A stretch of DNA of 64,000 bases from Amycolatopsis sp. AA4 (GTDB lineage: Bacteria; Actinomycetota; Actinomycetes; Mycobacteriales; Pseudonocardiaceae), in assembly GCF_002796545.1 (NCBI RefSeq), contig NZ_CP024896.1:1-64000 (forward strand), given 5' to 3'. Position numbers and translations under genes: made by a program. The notes beneath the pieces were generated by a model, which saw only the letters and a program-made list of their open reading frames with translations, had not been told where the DNA came from and made no database searches. Positions 25,561 to 34,051 of the stretch are shown here, one piece after another (position 1 is the first letter of the stretch; every line of letters starts with the position of its first letter).

Positions 25561-25785
25561 CTAGTCGCTGAGCGGCTGGTCGGGGCTGGCTGCGAGGACC
25601 GCGTTGACCCGGGCTTGCAGGCGGCTCTGGCGCTCGTGCTCGGCTCGCGGCATTGGTTCCGGCGGCTGCCCGCAGGACGGCGTCGAGCGTCCGCCCGCAG
25701 CGTGCTTCCAGAATCTCGTGCCGCGCCGGCCGAACCGGTAGACCGCCAGCCCGCACCGGGCGCACACGTATCCGCTCGTCCCCAT
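25561..25785 (-). CDS. Small zinc-ribbon-like protein
   Basis: 74 aa from ATG 25785 behind GAGGTGAGGCGG. N-terminal Cys pair (YVCARCGLAVYRFGRRGTRF) and a later WKHAAGG/SCG segment could bind zinc. Two similar Cys pairs recur in other small proteins of this window. Function unknown. Confidence 0.55.
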   Translation of the reverse strand: MGTSGYVCARCGLAVYRFGRRGTRFWKHAAGGRSTPSCGQPPEPMPRAEHERQSRLQARVNAVLAASPDQPLSD

Positions 25786-25879
25786 CGGCCGCCTCACCTC
25801 TCGCTCGGGCAATCCCTTCTGCCTGGAGAGATCGGGTGAGGCGAGCGTTTCTTGCGCCGCCCGCCGGACAGCGACCTCC

Positions 25880-25990
25880 CGCTCACCGTCGCATGAGTTC
25901 GAGAAGCAACGCACCAATCTGATCGACGCCGGCATCCTCGCAGCATTCCTGCCCAGCGCCGCCGAACTCCACCGCACCGACCTGACCTGA
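25880..25990 (+). pseudogene. Tail of an unidentified gene
   Basis: An open stretch ending in FEKQRTNLIDAGILAAFLPS and AAELHRTDLT with a TGA at 25988-25990 looks coded but has no start or upstream domain. The rest of the interval 25786-26054 shows no further gene. Confidence 0.3.
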
Positions 25991-26054
25991 ACTTCACCGC
26001 TCATCGCCCATCGGGCCTTCGTCGACCCCAACGACGTCGGTCTGAAGCGCCTGC

Positions 26055-26282
26055 TCACCGGCGGGGGTGAGCGGCTCGTGGTCGGCCCCGCGGCTTTTCG
26101 GCTGGCCAGTGCTTCGCCAGGTGGGTTAGAAGCGCGTCGGGGTCGTCGGCGAGCGCCGCCAGGCACGCCACCACGAACCCACGCATCGGCAGGCCGCGCT
26201 CCTTCAGGACCGCGTCGGCACGGTCCTTCACCTCGGCAGGCGGTCGCACGGTCAGGGCCGGGTCCGCGTGCTGGCTTCCCAT
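26055..26282 (-). CDS. Ribbon-helix-helix-like regulator
   Basis: 75 aa. ALTVRPPAEVKDRADAVLKE followed by MRGFVVACLAALADD fits a strand-helix-helix DNA-binding fold (CopG/Arc type). Its start faces two related palindromes (26299-26351), suggesting autorepression and control of the divergent transcript. Confidence 0.6.
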   Translation of the reverse strand: MGSQHADPALTVRPPAEVKDRADAVLKERGLPMRGFVVACLAALADDPDALLTHLAKHWPAEKPRGRPRAAHPRR

Positions 26283-26298
26283 ACACCGATTCTTTCAC

Positions 26299-26351
26299 AA
26301 GTGGCTTGCCACTTACAATTTCAGCTGCTAACTAAAGTGGCAAGCCACTTT
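26299..26351. promoter_or_regulatory. Paired palindromic operators
   Basis: AAGTGGCTTGCCACTT (26299-26314) and AAAGTGGCAAGCCACTTT (26334-26351): two perfect palindromes with the same half-site AAGTGGC, 36 bp centre to centre, in the AT-rich gap between the ribbon-helix-helix gene and the divergent gene at 26374. Confidence 0.8.
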
Positions 26352-26373
26352 TAAACAGGGAGAATGTAGGAGA

Positions 26374-26640
26374 TGAGCATCTACGCGACTTCCGGCGGCA
26401 CGGTGCACCACGCGACGTGCGGCCGCGACGGTTCGCCGTGTCCGACCGGCGAGCACGCGGCGAGGTCCCGGTACAGGTGCCGATCACCCAGCACGACACC
26501 GGCTGCCCTGCCGAGCACTGCCCCCCGGCTGCGCCACCGACGGGGTCAGCCGCGGACACCGGGTCGACTGCCCGTGCGCCTACGACGACCACCGTGTCCT
26601 GGCGACTGTGATGGCCGAGGTGCACATCGAAGCCGAAGCC
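26374..26640 (+). pseudogene. Broken Cys-rich gene
   Basis: Starts well (ATG behind AGGGAGAATGTAGGAG; MSIYATSGGTVHHATCGRDG) but coding-like sequence then changes frame twice: VPVQVPITQHDTGCPAEHC in the second frame and DGVSRGHRVDCPCAYDDH in the third. The order of Cys/His motifs suggests a single zinc-binding protein of ~90 aa before damage. Confidence 0.45.
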
Positions 26641-26659
26641 GAGTACGTCGTCTGGGGGC

Positions 26660-26914
26660 ATGGAAGCACTGGCCACGGCCGCACAGTCCGGCTTGCGCCT
26701 GCAGCGCGACGAGCTGCGCAACGCCGTCCACGCCGCAGCCAGGCACTCCAACCCGACCGGCCACAGCCTCATGCGCCTGCTGGACCGGGTCGGCGCCATC
26801 CACATCCAGCTCTTCGACCACGACTACCGCGTGCGCAACGAGCCGACGGGCACCGGCTACCGCGTCACCCCCGACACTAGGCTCCTTCATGGGCGTAAAG
26901 CAGGTCCCGCTTGA
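26660..26914 (+). CDS. Hypothetical protein
   Basis: 84 aa: MEALATAAQSGLRLQRDELR at the N-terminus and LLDRVGAIHIQLFDHDYRV in the middle. No known domain. May be continuous with the broken gene just upstream. The 270 bp that follow (26915-27184) contain nothing I can identify. Confidence 0.45.
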   Translation: MEALATAAQSGLRLQRDELRNAVHAAARHSNPTGHSLMRLLDRVGAIHIQLFDHDYRVRNEPTGTGYRVTPDTRLLHGRKAGPA

Positions 26915-27184
26915 GCGTGTGCAGCGACTCGGCCCTTGTTCAGCTGCCGGGAGATCTTGCTCCGGTAGGCCGCGGGTCCGCGGGCGGCATAAGGACACCC
27001 TGCGGACCCTCGAATCTCTGGTCCGCAGACCTTTTGTGAGTCTGTGGGCCAGCTCCATTGAGACAATTTGCAGCATGCAACCGGACAATGCTGCTCATGA
27101 TCACTCGAAAGTGGATGATCGAATCCGATGACACACCGGCGCGCCTGCGCCATCTCGGGTACCAAAGACGATAGAAACCGGGGC

Positions 27185-27388
27185 ATGGAGCGCAAGAAGC
27201 CAGGCCCCGCCCCGCGCTGGGACGAGAAGCCGAAACAAGTGAAGGTGCGGATGCCGCCGGCACTGGCGGACGCGTTTCAAAAAGAGGTCCGCGGCCGGGG
27301 CATGACGGTCCAGGACTTCATCGGTCGACTCGCGTCCGAGATGACGGGCGTGCCCTACGACGAGCAGGAGGCGATCCCCGCCGCCTAA
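27185..27388 (+). CDS. Arc-like ribbon-helix-helix protein
   Basis: 67 aa. KQVKVRMPPALADAFQKEVR and MTVQDFIGRLASEM form the strand plus two helices expected of Arc/MetJ-type DNA-binding dimers. Located just before the probable replication initiator, so possibly a copy-control regulator (inference). Confidence 0.65.
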   Translation: MERKKPGPAPRWDEKPKQVKVRMPPALADAFQKEVRGRGMTVQDFIGRLASEMTGVPYDEQEAIPAA

Positions 27389-27503
27389 ACAGCGAAAACG
27401 CCCTGGTCAGGACTGCCATCCCGTCAGAGCGTTCGTCGCCAATTTAAATATTCAGTTTTCACGACGCCGGAATTCTCTTGGAGGGGGATCCCCGGGCTTT
27501 GTC

Positions 27504-29114
27504 GTGCCTTACCAAGCTGAGGTCACCATACCAAACGACACTCGGCCTGGTACCCCTTTGCTCGTCCGCGACACGCGGACGGGGGATGAGGCCCAGGCCA
27601 CACACGTATCCAGGGCACGGAAGAATCCGTGCTTCACCTGCGGAAACCCGGAAGCGAAGCTCCGGAAGAACCTGCCGCTGCGGTTCGTCTGGCCCTCGGC
27701 GTGCACGCTGTGCGGGCAGTGCTGGGGCCAGTTCGGCGGGAAGGCCGACGCTGCGGAGATCGGTCCGGCGCCGCGTGCGGCGCTGGAGGTGCGGTCGGTC
27801 GGTCCGGACGAGTGGCGGCCGATTCTGGACGCTCAGCCGTGGCGCGGCGAGTTGCGCCGCGACGCTCGCGGCAAGGTGGATTCGCTGGTCAGCGAGCTGT
27901 GCCGGTGGGCCGGCTGGGAGTCGGGGGAGACCTGGCCGACCTGGGACCGGCTGATGGACGCGACCGGCTGGGCTCGCGCCACGCTGGCCAGCTGGCTGCG
28001 CCAGCTGTGGATCCTCGGCTGGATCGACCGCGTCGAGCCCGGCTCGACACCGGCGACCAGGCCCATGGGCTCGCGCATCGAAGGCAACCGCGCCGCGGTG
28101 TACGGGATGCGCGTCCCCGCCTATGCCGACGAGGCCGCCAAGCCCGCCCTGCAGCGCGAATACACCACCACCCTCGCCCAGCTGAAAGCAGCGATCGCCC
28201 AGGTCAAACAGCTTGGGCAGAAAAACTGGACCCCCACCGGGTCCTTGGACCCGGTGGAGTTGCGTTTAGAGGTTGGTTACCTACGGACGCGCACGAAGAA
28301 AATTTTCCACAGGCTCGGCGGCGGTTTCGCCGGCGGGAAAAACGAGATCGAGCCGCTTCGCGGCCCGGGCTTTGACGAGAGCAAGCCGCGGCTTTGGGCG
28401 CGGACGGTCCCGACCACGCGGGCTGAGATGCTCGCCGCGGCCGCTGAGCTGCGCCGACAGCACACGACGCTGGCCCGGCTGAGCGCGAAGGCCATCCGCA
28501 GCGAGTGCCGGTCCTGGTGGCGGGCAGGCTGGTGCAACGACGGTCTGCTCCACGCCCTCCGGGCCCGCCCGGTCGGGTGGAGCGGCGCGAGCACCGCACG
28601 ATCCCACGCCGTGTACGCCGTTATACACCCGGCGGGGTGGGTGCGGTCCCGACTCTCGATCTGGACCACCCACACCGCAAAAGGGCTGGTCAAACCCATG
28701 ACCGACCCGACCCTGCGACGCGAGATCCGCCGGTTCAACGTCGACTCGGCGATCGCCGAGACCGAGCAGCGGGCCGAGGCCGACCGGACCGCCTACGGCC
28801 GGATCGGCGCCCGGCTGCTCGCCGACGCCCGCGCCCAGGCAGGCCGCTACTGGCAGCCCACGCCCGGCCAGGCCGCCGCCGCGCTGACCGACCGGATCCG
28901 CCTCGACCGGCCCGCCGGGCAGCCGACCGCTCGCGATCGCGCCGTCGCCGCGGTCGCCTCGCACTTCCAGGCGAAGCAGCTGGAGCGGCGGCCGCGGCTG
29001 TCGCCGCTCCAGCAGGAGCTGCGCGATCGCGCGGTCGCGGCCGAAGCGGCGCGCGGCCCGGAGCGGACCGGCACCGGGTACCGGCCGCGACGAGACCGCC
29101 GCGGCCGCCGATGA
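27504..29114 (+). CDS. Probable plasmid replication initiator with winged helix
   Basis: 536 aa from GTG 27504, behind GGAGGGGGATC. It begins with two Cys pairs (PCFTCG, CTLCGQC), then a winged-helix-like region at ~120-200 (WPTWDRLMDATGWARATLAS, WLRQLWILGWIDRVEPG), followed by a long basic region with RSRLSIWTTHTAKGL. This plan occurs in replication proteins of actinomycete plasmids, and the gene sits beside the partition segment. No rolling-circle Tyr motif was found. The replication role is an inference from architecture and position. Confidence 0.5.
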   Translation: MPYQAEVTIPNDTRPGTPLLVRDTRTGDEAQATHVSRARKNPCFTCGNPEAKLRKNLPLRFVWPSACTLCGQCWGQFGGKADAAEIGPAPRAALEVRSVGPDEWRPILDAQPWRGELRRDARGKVDSLVSELCRWAGWESGETWPTWDRLMDATGWARATLASWLRQLWILGWIDRVEPGSTPATRPMGSRIEGNRAAVYGMRVPAYADEAAKPALQREYTTTLAQLKAAIAQVKQLGQKNWTPTGSLDPVELRLEVGYLRTRTKKIFHRLGGGFAGGKNEIEPLRGPGFDESKPRLWARTVPTTRAEMLAAAAELRRQHTTLARLSAKAIRSECRSWWRAGWCNDGLLHALRARPVGWSGASTARSHAVYAVIHPAGWVRSRLSIWTTHTAKGLVKPMTDPTLRREIRRFNVDSAIAETEQRAEADRTAYGRIGARLLADARAQAGRYWQPTPGQAAAALTDRIRLDRPAGQPTARDRAVAAVASHFQAKQLERRPRLSPLQQELRDRAVAAEAARGPERTGTGYRPRRDRRGRR

Positions 29115-29156
29115 GCATGTGGGGCAGCCCACGCCGTTCAGACGTGCTGGCCCTGG

Positions 29157-29618
29157 TCAGGGCTGGGGAAGCTGCGAAATGACGTATTCGATGAACGGCA
29201 GCTGCCGGAACGGCGAGCCAGCGTCGAAGGTGTCGCCGAGGGCCTGCGCGATGGCGGCTGGGGGCAGGTGGTCCAGTTCGTGCGCGGCCTTGATCCGGCG
29301 CACGACGCCGTCCACGACCTCGCCCGGGGCGAGGCCGAGCCGCTGAGCAGCGGCCTCGGTCGCTTCGGCGATCGCGAGGTCGGAAGCCATGCTCGGCACC
29401 GTATCGGGCAGCGGCCTGCCGAGGACGCACTCGGCGACGTCCATGCCGATCTCGACGAACACGAACGCTTCCCGCATGGCGTCCTCCTCCTGGCCCACGA
29501 CCGCCACGGCGGTTCCGTCGGCGAACTCCACCTCGATCCGCACCTCGCCGTCGCCGAGGTCGTAGAGCGTCGTGGTCACGTCGGGCTCGGCGGCGAGAGC
29601 CGGAAGGTCGGAGGCCAT
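29157..29618 (-). CDS. Hypothetical protein
   Basis: 153 aa from ATG 29618 (TTG 29687 would add 23 residues). N-terminal beta-rich part (VTTTLYDLGDGEVRIEVEFA) and a helical C-terminal part (PPAAIAQALGDTF). No membrane segment. Convergent with the replication gene. Confidence 0.55.
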   Translation of the reverse strand: MASDLPALAAEPDVTTTLYDLGDGEVRIEVEFADGTAVAVVGQEEDAMREAFVFVEIGMDVAECVLGRPLPDTVPSMASDLAIAEATEAAAQRLGLAPGEVVDGVVRRIKAAHELDHLPPAAIAQALGDTFDAGSPFRQLPFIEYVISQLPQP

Positions 29619-29757
29619 GCGCGGCAGCGTATCGATCACGAAAGAAGCCGGCGGCGCTGGCCATCGGGCGGGAAGTTCCCTGGTCAAGAGGCCAACGAGG
29701 CGACCGCCGGAGCTGCTGCGGCGGTCCAGGACACCCGCAGCGAACCCGCGGGACGCT

Positions 29758-29976
29758 CTAGATCTGGACTCCGGCCACCTTCTTCCAGGCCGAGGAATCA
29801 GGGCCGCCCATCGACTCGTAACCGCTGACGCCCGCCGCGGCCGCCAGGGCCAGCTTGGCGTGCACGTCGGCCTGGCGCAGGAATAAGTCAGCCGCGGCCG
29901 TGTCGCCCGCCGCGGCCTGTTCCTTGGCCATGACCAGCAGGTTCTCGGCTTCGGTGTAGTGCTGGGGTCCGATCAT
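29758..29976 (-). CDS. Small helical hypothetical protein
   Basis: 72 aa, MIGPQHYTEAENLLVMAKEQ, a TPR-like helical pair rich in Ala. No further assignment possible. Confidence 0.5.
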   Translation of the reverse strand: MIGPQHYTEAENLLVMAKEQAAAGDTAAADLFLRQADVHAKLALAAAAGVSGYESMGGPDSSAWKKVAGVQI

Positions 29977-30118
29977 GCTCGCGATTATCCGTGATCACGA
30001 GACAGCTCTCCGGCTCCAGCAGCCGCCCGAACCCGGCTTCATCGTCCTCGGCTGCCTCGACCAGCTCGTTGCGGGCGAGACGTTGGGGCACCGCCGGGAT
30101 ACCGGAGAAACCTGCCAC
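29888..30118 (-). CDS. Possible small acidic protein
   Basis: 76 aa from GTG 30118. The first 50 residues (LVEAAEDDEAGFGRLLEPES) look coded, but the tail runs over the next gene in another frame. Could be a real overlapping gene or one with a shifted end. Confidence 0.3.
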   Translation of the reverse strand: MAGFSGIPAVPQRLARNELVEAAEDDEAGFGRLLEPESCLVITDNREHDRTPALHRSREPAGHGQGTGRGGRHGRG

Positions 30119-30232
30119 GCGACTGGTCAGGTGCGTTGCCTGTTCGGGACAGGCGCGCCGTGGAGAAGACCGTCCGGGCCAGGCGCGGCTCCCTCTTTAA
30201 CCGGCGGTGGTCTGCCGCCGCGGTCTGGCGCG

Positions 30233-30703
30233 TCAGGTCCCGCACTGCGAGGTCGCCGCGCTGGACCAGTTCGACCAGGCGCCTCCCGCAGGCCTCACAT
30301 GCACGCGGATCGTGATCTTGACCGGGCCGCAGACGCGGGTGGAAGTGGCGATGGCGATCGGGCCGACAGTGGAACGCCGCTGCACGAGAGTCCGGCCGTT
30401 ACCCATCTTCATCCAGTCGTCGCCGTCTCCCTGCACGTGGAGGTAGGCCTCGTACTCGACCCACGAGGCATGGGCTCGGGAGTTGGTGATCAAGGTGTGC
30501 GCGGTGATGTCGCGCATGAAGATCTTCCCGTCCTTCCAGCGCTCGGCGGAAATGCAGCCCTGGGCGCCGATGTTCTGTGTCGAGACCCCGCCGCCGCAGG
30601 CGACGGCAGCGGCTTGGGCCTGGGCGGGGAAGACGAGCGCGGTCGCGACGGCTGCCGCGGCGAGTGCGCCCGCACGCTTCATGGTTCGAGCAGTTTTGGC
30701 CAT
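30233..30703 (-). CDS. Secreted hypothetical protein
   Basis: 156 aa with a clear signal peptide (RAGALAAAAVATALVFPAQAQA) and four Cys in the mature part, probably two disulfides. Beta-rich: VCGPVKITIRVHVRPAGG. Likely exported. ATG 30682 is an alternative start. Isolated between small genes; function unknown. Confidence 0.6.
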   Translation of the reverse strand: MAKTARTMKRAGALAAAAVATALVFPAQAQAAAVACGGGVSTQNIGAQGCISAERWKDGKIFMRDITAHTLITNSRAHASWVEYEAYLHVQGDGDDWMKMGNGRTLVQRRSTVGPIAIATSTRVCGPVKITIRVHVRPAGGAWSNWSSAATSQCGT

Positions 30704-30778
30704 GGCGAAAAAAAGTATCCGCTCGTTCCGCCGTCCGCCCCGGTTTCCGACAAAGTCACCGTATCGGGGGTGGCACCC

Positions 30779-30874
30779 CTAGTGGGTGTGCTCGGGCAAC
30801 AGCGCCGCGATCCGCTCGGCGAGTTTGCTCTTGCCGCCGTAGTAGACGAACGGCGGCCGCAGGCCGGTGGTCAC
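30779..30874 (-). pseudogene. N-terminal stub of Dam-type DNA adenine methylase
   Basis: GTG at 30874 opens a frame reading RPPFVYYGGKSKLAERIAAL, the SAM-binding N-terminus of D12-class adenine methyltransferases, but a TAG ends it after about 30 residues. Its start overlaps the end of the decayed ASCH gene (GTGA). Confidence 0.65.
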
Positions 30875-31373
30875 TGGACCTCCCCGGTGAGCAGGTCCGC
30901 AGGGGTCCAGTACAGGCCCAGCCGTCCCCCGCCCAGGGATCGGCGTAGCGAATGGTCGCGGGTCGGCGAGCACCCAGTGGAAGACACCGTCGCCCTGTTC
31001 GCCCCACGGTGCGCAGCACCCGGCGGCGGGGTAGCCGCCAGGGCATTCCTTCGAAGTGGCGAAGCCGGTGATCCCGAGTTCGGCGGCGAGCACAGCTCCG
31101 GCTGACTCCCAGGTCTGGCCAGCGTGAACAACCGATTTCGGCGCGGTGTTCGGTCGCCCAGGTGCGGTTTTCGACAGTCTTGTGCCCCCGGTGATGATGA
31201 GGTTGGCGTACGGCCTGCGGACGCTCAGTGCACGTCGTTGCCCGGCGAGCATCCGCCGGGCCAGTTCCGGGTTTCGCCGCTCGGCGGCCCGCCCGGCGGA
31301 CGTGCGGCGCTGCCACTCCTCGCCCGGCACCCACCCCGAGGACGGCCGTGGCAGGTAGTCGTTCGCCATCACT
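30872..31373 (-). pseudogene. Frameshifted ASCH-domain gene
   Basis: Begins MANDYLPRPSSGWVPGEEWQ at ATG 31373 and continues to RALSVRRPYANLIITGG. The conserved ASCH continuation (KTVENRTWATEHRAEI) is in another frame, then the first frame resumes (VVHAGQTWES), and the end (LGLYWTPADLLTGEVQ) is again shifted by an extra G near 30945. Three small indels, two of them in G runs, disrupt one protein of about 165 aa. Confidence 0.65.
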
Positions 31374-31606
31374 GGACCCCGTCCTGCCCCTCCAGCCGGA
31401 GGACGTAGACGCGGTGCGCTTGCAAGGCTCAAGGCTCCCGAAACTGACCCGAGCCGCAAAGTAGGGACTTTGTGGCTGGCCAGGTCGACGCCGTGATCGT
31501 CGGCGGTGACGCACCAACTGTCCACTCCGATCCCGGCGGCCCGCAGCGCGAGGGCGACCGTGGACAGGTAGGGCTCGTGGGCTTCGTGCTCGCTGATCAC
31601 CGGCAT
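31371..31606 (-). pseudogene. Frameshifted small gene upstream of ASCH gene
   Basis: MPVISEHEAHEPYLSTVALA opens at ATG 31606. One extra base near 31425 separates it from a natural ending HRVYVLRLEGQDGVQ, whose TGA overlaps the next ATG. Without the shift it would be a ~78-aa protein coupled to both neighbours. No known domain. Confidence 0.45.
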
Positions 31607-31863
31607 CCTCGTTCCTGGTCCTCGTCGGCGTCCCCGGCGAGATAGCGGGCCCGCAACGCGGCGACCTGTTCCGGGGCGAGGTCGTCGACTTCGGCGATCC
31701 GGTAGCCGTTCTCGATCGCCTCGCGCGGCCAGGCCCAGTCGTGGTCCTCGACGTGGGCGTAGCCGGGCTCCCCGCCGCCGGCGGGTTCGGTGATCCACTC
31801 GTACTCGTCGCCGGTGTCCAGGTCGATCAGCAGCGGGTGCGTGTGCTGCTCGCGGATGGTCAT
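31597..31863 (-). CDS. Small acidic protein, paralogue of 37097-37342
   Basis: 88 aa behind AAGGAGG. Shares LIDLDTGD, YEW, EPAGGGEPGY and EDHD.AW with the small protein encoded after the synthetase/ASCH gene at 37 kb. Its association with an ASCH gene in both places suggests a functional link. No catalytic motif is visible. Confidence 0.65.
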   Translation of the reverse strand: MTIREQHTHPLLIDLDTGDEYEWITEPAGGGEPGYAHVEDHDWAWPREAIENGYRIAEVDDLAPEQVAALRARYLAGDADEDQERGCR

Positions 31864-31923
31864 GTCCGGGATTCCTCCTTCCAGCACAAGGCGAATCGGC
31901 GCTTCAGCGGGCGGATTTCCGGG

Positions 31924-32208
31924 TCAGGAGCGGCCCTCGAAGTCGCCGAGATAGGACCCCTCGGCGTAGCTGCCGTCGCCTTCCGGGGCGATGACCATCT
32001 GCTGACGCTGACCGTCCCCGGCAAGGAACGACAAGCGGATTTCCCTGTCCGTGCCGTACTTCTCGACGACAATGTCCGCGCTGTTGTCGTCCGAGTCGAG
32101 CCTGCTCAGCCAGCCCCGGACGAACCTTCGCTGCTCAACTGTTGCCGCCGCGGGCATGGCGACCTCGTTCTGGCCCACCGTGATGACGTTGATGTTCGCC
32201 GCGTTCAT
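31924..32208 (-). CDS. Small hypothetical protein
   Basis: 94 aa from ATG 32208 behind GAAAGGAAC. Begins MNAANINVITVGQNEVAMPA; beta-rich in the second half (IVVEKYGTDREIRLSFLAG). Divergent from the coiled-coil gene at 32408 with AT-rich promoter DNA between. Confidence 0.55.
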   Translation of the reverse strand: MNAANINVITVGQNEVAMPAAATVEQRRFVRGWLSRLDSDDNSADIVVEKYGTDREIRLSFLAGDGQRQQMVIAPEGDGSYAEGSYLGDFEGRS

Positions 32209-32294
32209 GGGCGACGTTCCTTTCGGTCGGATGGTGCTCGTCGATGCGACCGGCGGCGCGGTCGCATCGATCCTCCTCCGCCACTTCGGCTGAG

Positions 32295-32407
32295 AATCCG
32301 CCGCCCTATCCGCGCCGCCGAGCATTTGAGTTGTATTTCATTCCTTACATTCCTAACACAATCTATGTGTGTAATGCAAGTCATGTAAGTTATGATATAG
32401 TGGAGGC
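32295..32407. promoter_or_regulatory. AT-rich promoter region of coiled-coil gene
   Basis: TA-rich patch directly before the ATG at 32408, with TTACAT and ATGTAA inverted halves (about 32343 and 32384) and TATGAT as a candidate -10 at about 32391. Its composition contrasts sharply with both neighbours and suggests an operator for autoregulation. Confidence 0.5.
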
Positions 32408-33823
32408 ATGACCGACGATGACGGCGCGGGCCGGGCAGAGCAGGGGAGTCCGCTGGTCGAGGGCGTTGCGGAGGCTCGGGACGCGGTGCGCGCCGCGATC
32501 GCGGCGGCCGCCGAGGTGGGGGCCTTCACCCCGGAGGCGGCCGCCGAGGCGTCGGCGGGGCTCGAGGCGCAGCAGGGCGACCTGTACGCGCTGCACGAGT
32601 GGATGCGCGGATACAAGCAGCTGCGGGCGCGGTTCTGCGGCTATCCCGGCTGTTTCGAGCCGCCGCGGCCGCGGCGGGAGGGCGCGAGGGGCGGGGCCGC
32701 GCCGGTGTACTGCGACGTCGTGCTCGACGCGGAGGGCAAGCCCGCGCACACCGCGCAGCGGTCGCTGCGGCTGAAAGACCAGCTGCAGGCGGGGGACGGG
32801 CCGCGGTCGGCGCTGGCCGCCTCGGCGGCGCCCGCGGAGGCGGGGTTCGAGCGGCCGGTGGCCCTGGCGCGGGAGTCGGTGCCGGTCATCGTGGAGCGTG
32901 TCGGGCAGATCATCGCCGACCAGCAGGCCGTGCTCTCGCGTCACCTGGAGCAGCTGACGGCCGCCGTCGGGCGGATCGGCGACGACGAAGCCCGCCAGGC
33001 CGAGGTCGAGTCGATCGCCGCCGACGCCGACAAGCGGATCAGCGCCGAGGCCGACCGCCGCCGCGCGGCCGAGCAGCGGGCCCGGGAAGCCGTCGTGGCC
33101 GCCGAACGCGCGCGGGCCAACGAAGAGGAAGCCCTGACCGCCGCGCGGGAACTGGCCGCACGGGTCGAGCAGGTCGAAGCCGGCGCCGCCGCGCAGGCCG
33201 AGCTCGACCAGGGCCGCGTCGAGAACGCCGAAGCCGCCGAACGCGCCGCCGTCGAGGCCATGGAGCAGGCCAAGGCCGATGCCGAGCGGCAAGTCCGGGA
33301 AGCCGCCGAACGCGCCGAGGCGCAGGTCGCGGCCGCGGAAGCCGACGCCGAGCGCCGGGTCGCCGCGCACCAGGCCGCCGCCGACGCGCAGGTCCGGGAA
33401 GCCCGCGAAGCCGCGGACGAGGCACGCAAGGACCGGGACCGGCAGGTCCGCGCCGCCGAATCCGACGTCGCCCGCGCCGAGCAGGCCCGCGACGACGCCA
33501 AGACCGCCCGCGAGGAGCTGCAGCGCGAGCTGACCGCGCTGCGGACCAAAGCCGAGGAAGACGAGAACCGGCGCCGCGAGGAGGTCAAGGCCGCCGAACG
33601 CGCCGCCGCGCAGGCCCGGGAAGAGCTCGCCGGGGCCACGGCGCAGCTGCAGGCCGAACGCGACGCGCACGAGCGGGAGCTCAACGCCGCCGAAGAACGC
33701 GCACGCCACGCCCGCACGGCCGCCGCCGAGGACGTCCGCGCCGCCTACGACGCCCAGCTCGCCGAACTGCGCGCCCAGCTCGCGGCCGCCGCCGGCGACG
33801 AAGGCCCAGGCAAACGCCGCTGA
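32408..33823 (+). CDS. Long coiled-coil protein (KfrA-like layout)
   Basis: 471 aa. The N-terminal ~130 residues include two Cys (RFCGYPGCFEPPRP) and may bind DNA; the remaining 300 residues are an almost uninterrupted coiled coil dominated by Ala, Glu and Arg (for example REAADEARKDRDRQVRAAES). Plasmid proteins such as KfrA combine a DNA-binding head with such a tail and support stability. I see the architecture only; a helix-turn-helix is not certain. Confidence 0.65.
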   Translation: MTDDDGAGRAEQGSPLVEGVAEARDAVRAAIAAAAEVGAFTPEAAAEASAGLEAQQGDLYALHEWMRGYKQLRARFCGYPGCFEPPRPRREGARGGAAPVYCDVVLDAEGKPAHTAQRSLRLKDQLQAGDGPRSALAASAAPAEAGFERPVALARESVPVIVERVGQIIADQQAVLSRHLEQLTAAVGRIGDDEARQAEVESIAADADKRISAEADRRRAAEQRAREAVVAAERARANEEEALTAARELAARVEQVEAGAAAQAELDQGRVENAEAAERAAVEAMEQAKADAERQVREAAERAEAQVAAAEADAERRVAAHQAAADAQVREAREAADEARKDRDRQVRAAESDVARAEQARDDAKTAREELQRELTALRTKAEEDENRRREEVKAAERAAAQAREELAGATAQLQAERDAHERELNAAEERARHARTAAAEDVRAAYDAQLAELRAQLAAAAGDEGPGKRR

Positions 33824-33890
33824 CCGCCGCAGCCGGCCTTTCTGCGCGCGTCCGGCCCTGCTGAATACCCGGTTGACCAGCCCTCATAGT

Positions 33891-33920
33891 TTGACGCGTA
33901 CGCGTCAAGTCAGCTAGGCT
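33891..33920 (+). promoter_or_regulatory. Palindromic promoter, family A, copy 1
   Basis: TTGACGCGTACGCGTCAA (33891-33908) overlaps a -35 TTGACG; 18 bases on lies TAGGCT (33915-33920) as -10. The same arrangement recurs at 42280 and 44256. It should drive the leader and the operon starting at 34090, with a repressor at the palindrome. Confidence 0.8.
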
Positions 33921-33989
33921 GATGCTTCCGAGGGGAGCGCTGCGCCTCTCTCGGCAGCAATCACGAGCAAGGGGAAGGGGGGAACCAGG

Positions 33990-34019
33990 ATGGGCAAGGG
34001 GCGAAACGTTCGTTTGTGA
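33990..34019 (+). CDS. Possible 9-residue leader peptide
   Basis: MGKGRNVRL, with an unusually strong upstream purine run (GGGGAAGGGGGGAACCAGG). It lies in the transcribed leader between promoter copy 1 and the first gene. Too short to judge by coding statistics. Confidence 0.25.
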   Translation: MGKGRNVRL

Positions 34020-34051
34020 GAACGAGTCGGGGAGGTTTGCCGGTCCGCAGG

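Noticed and set aside
27400..27503. Iteron-type origin before the replication gene
   Set aside because: Only a short ATTTAAAT patch is present; no repeated iterons seen, so no origin is claimed.
32390..33709. 439-aa antisense frame to the coiled-coil gene, rich in Gly and Leu
   Set aside because: It is the complement of the GCC/GAG-rich coiled coil; no 5' signals and no domain.
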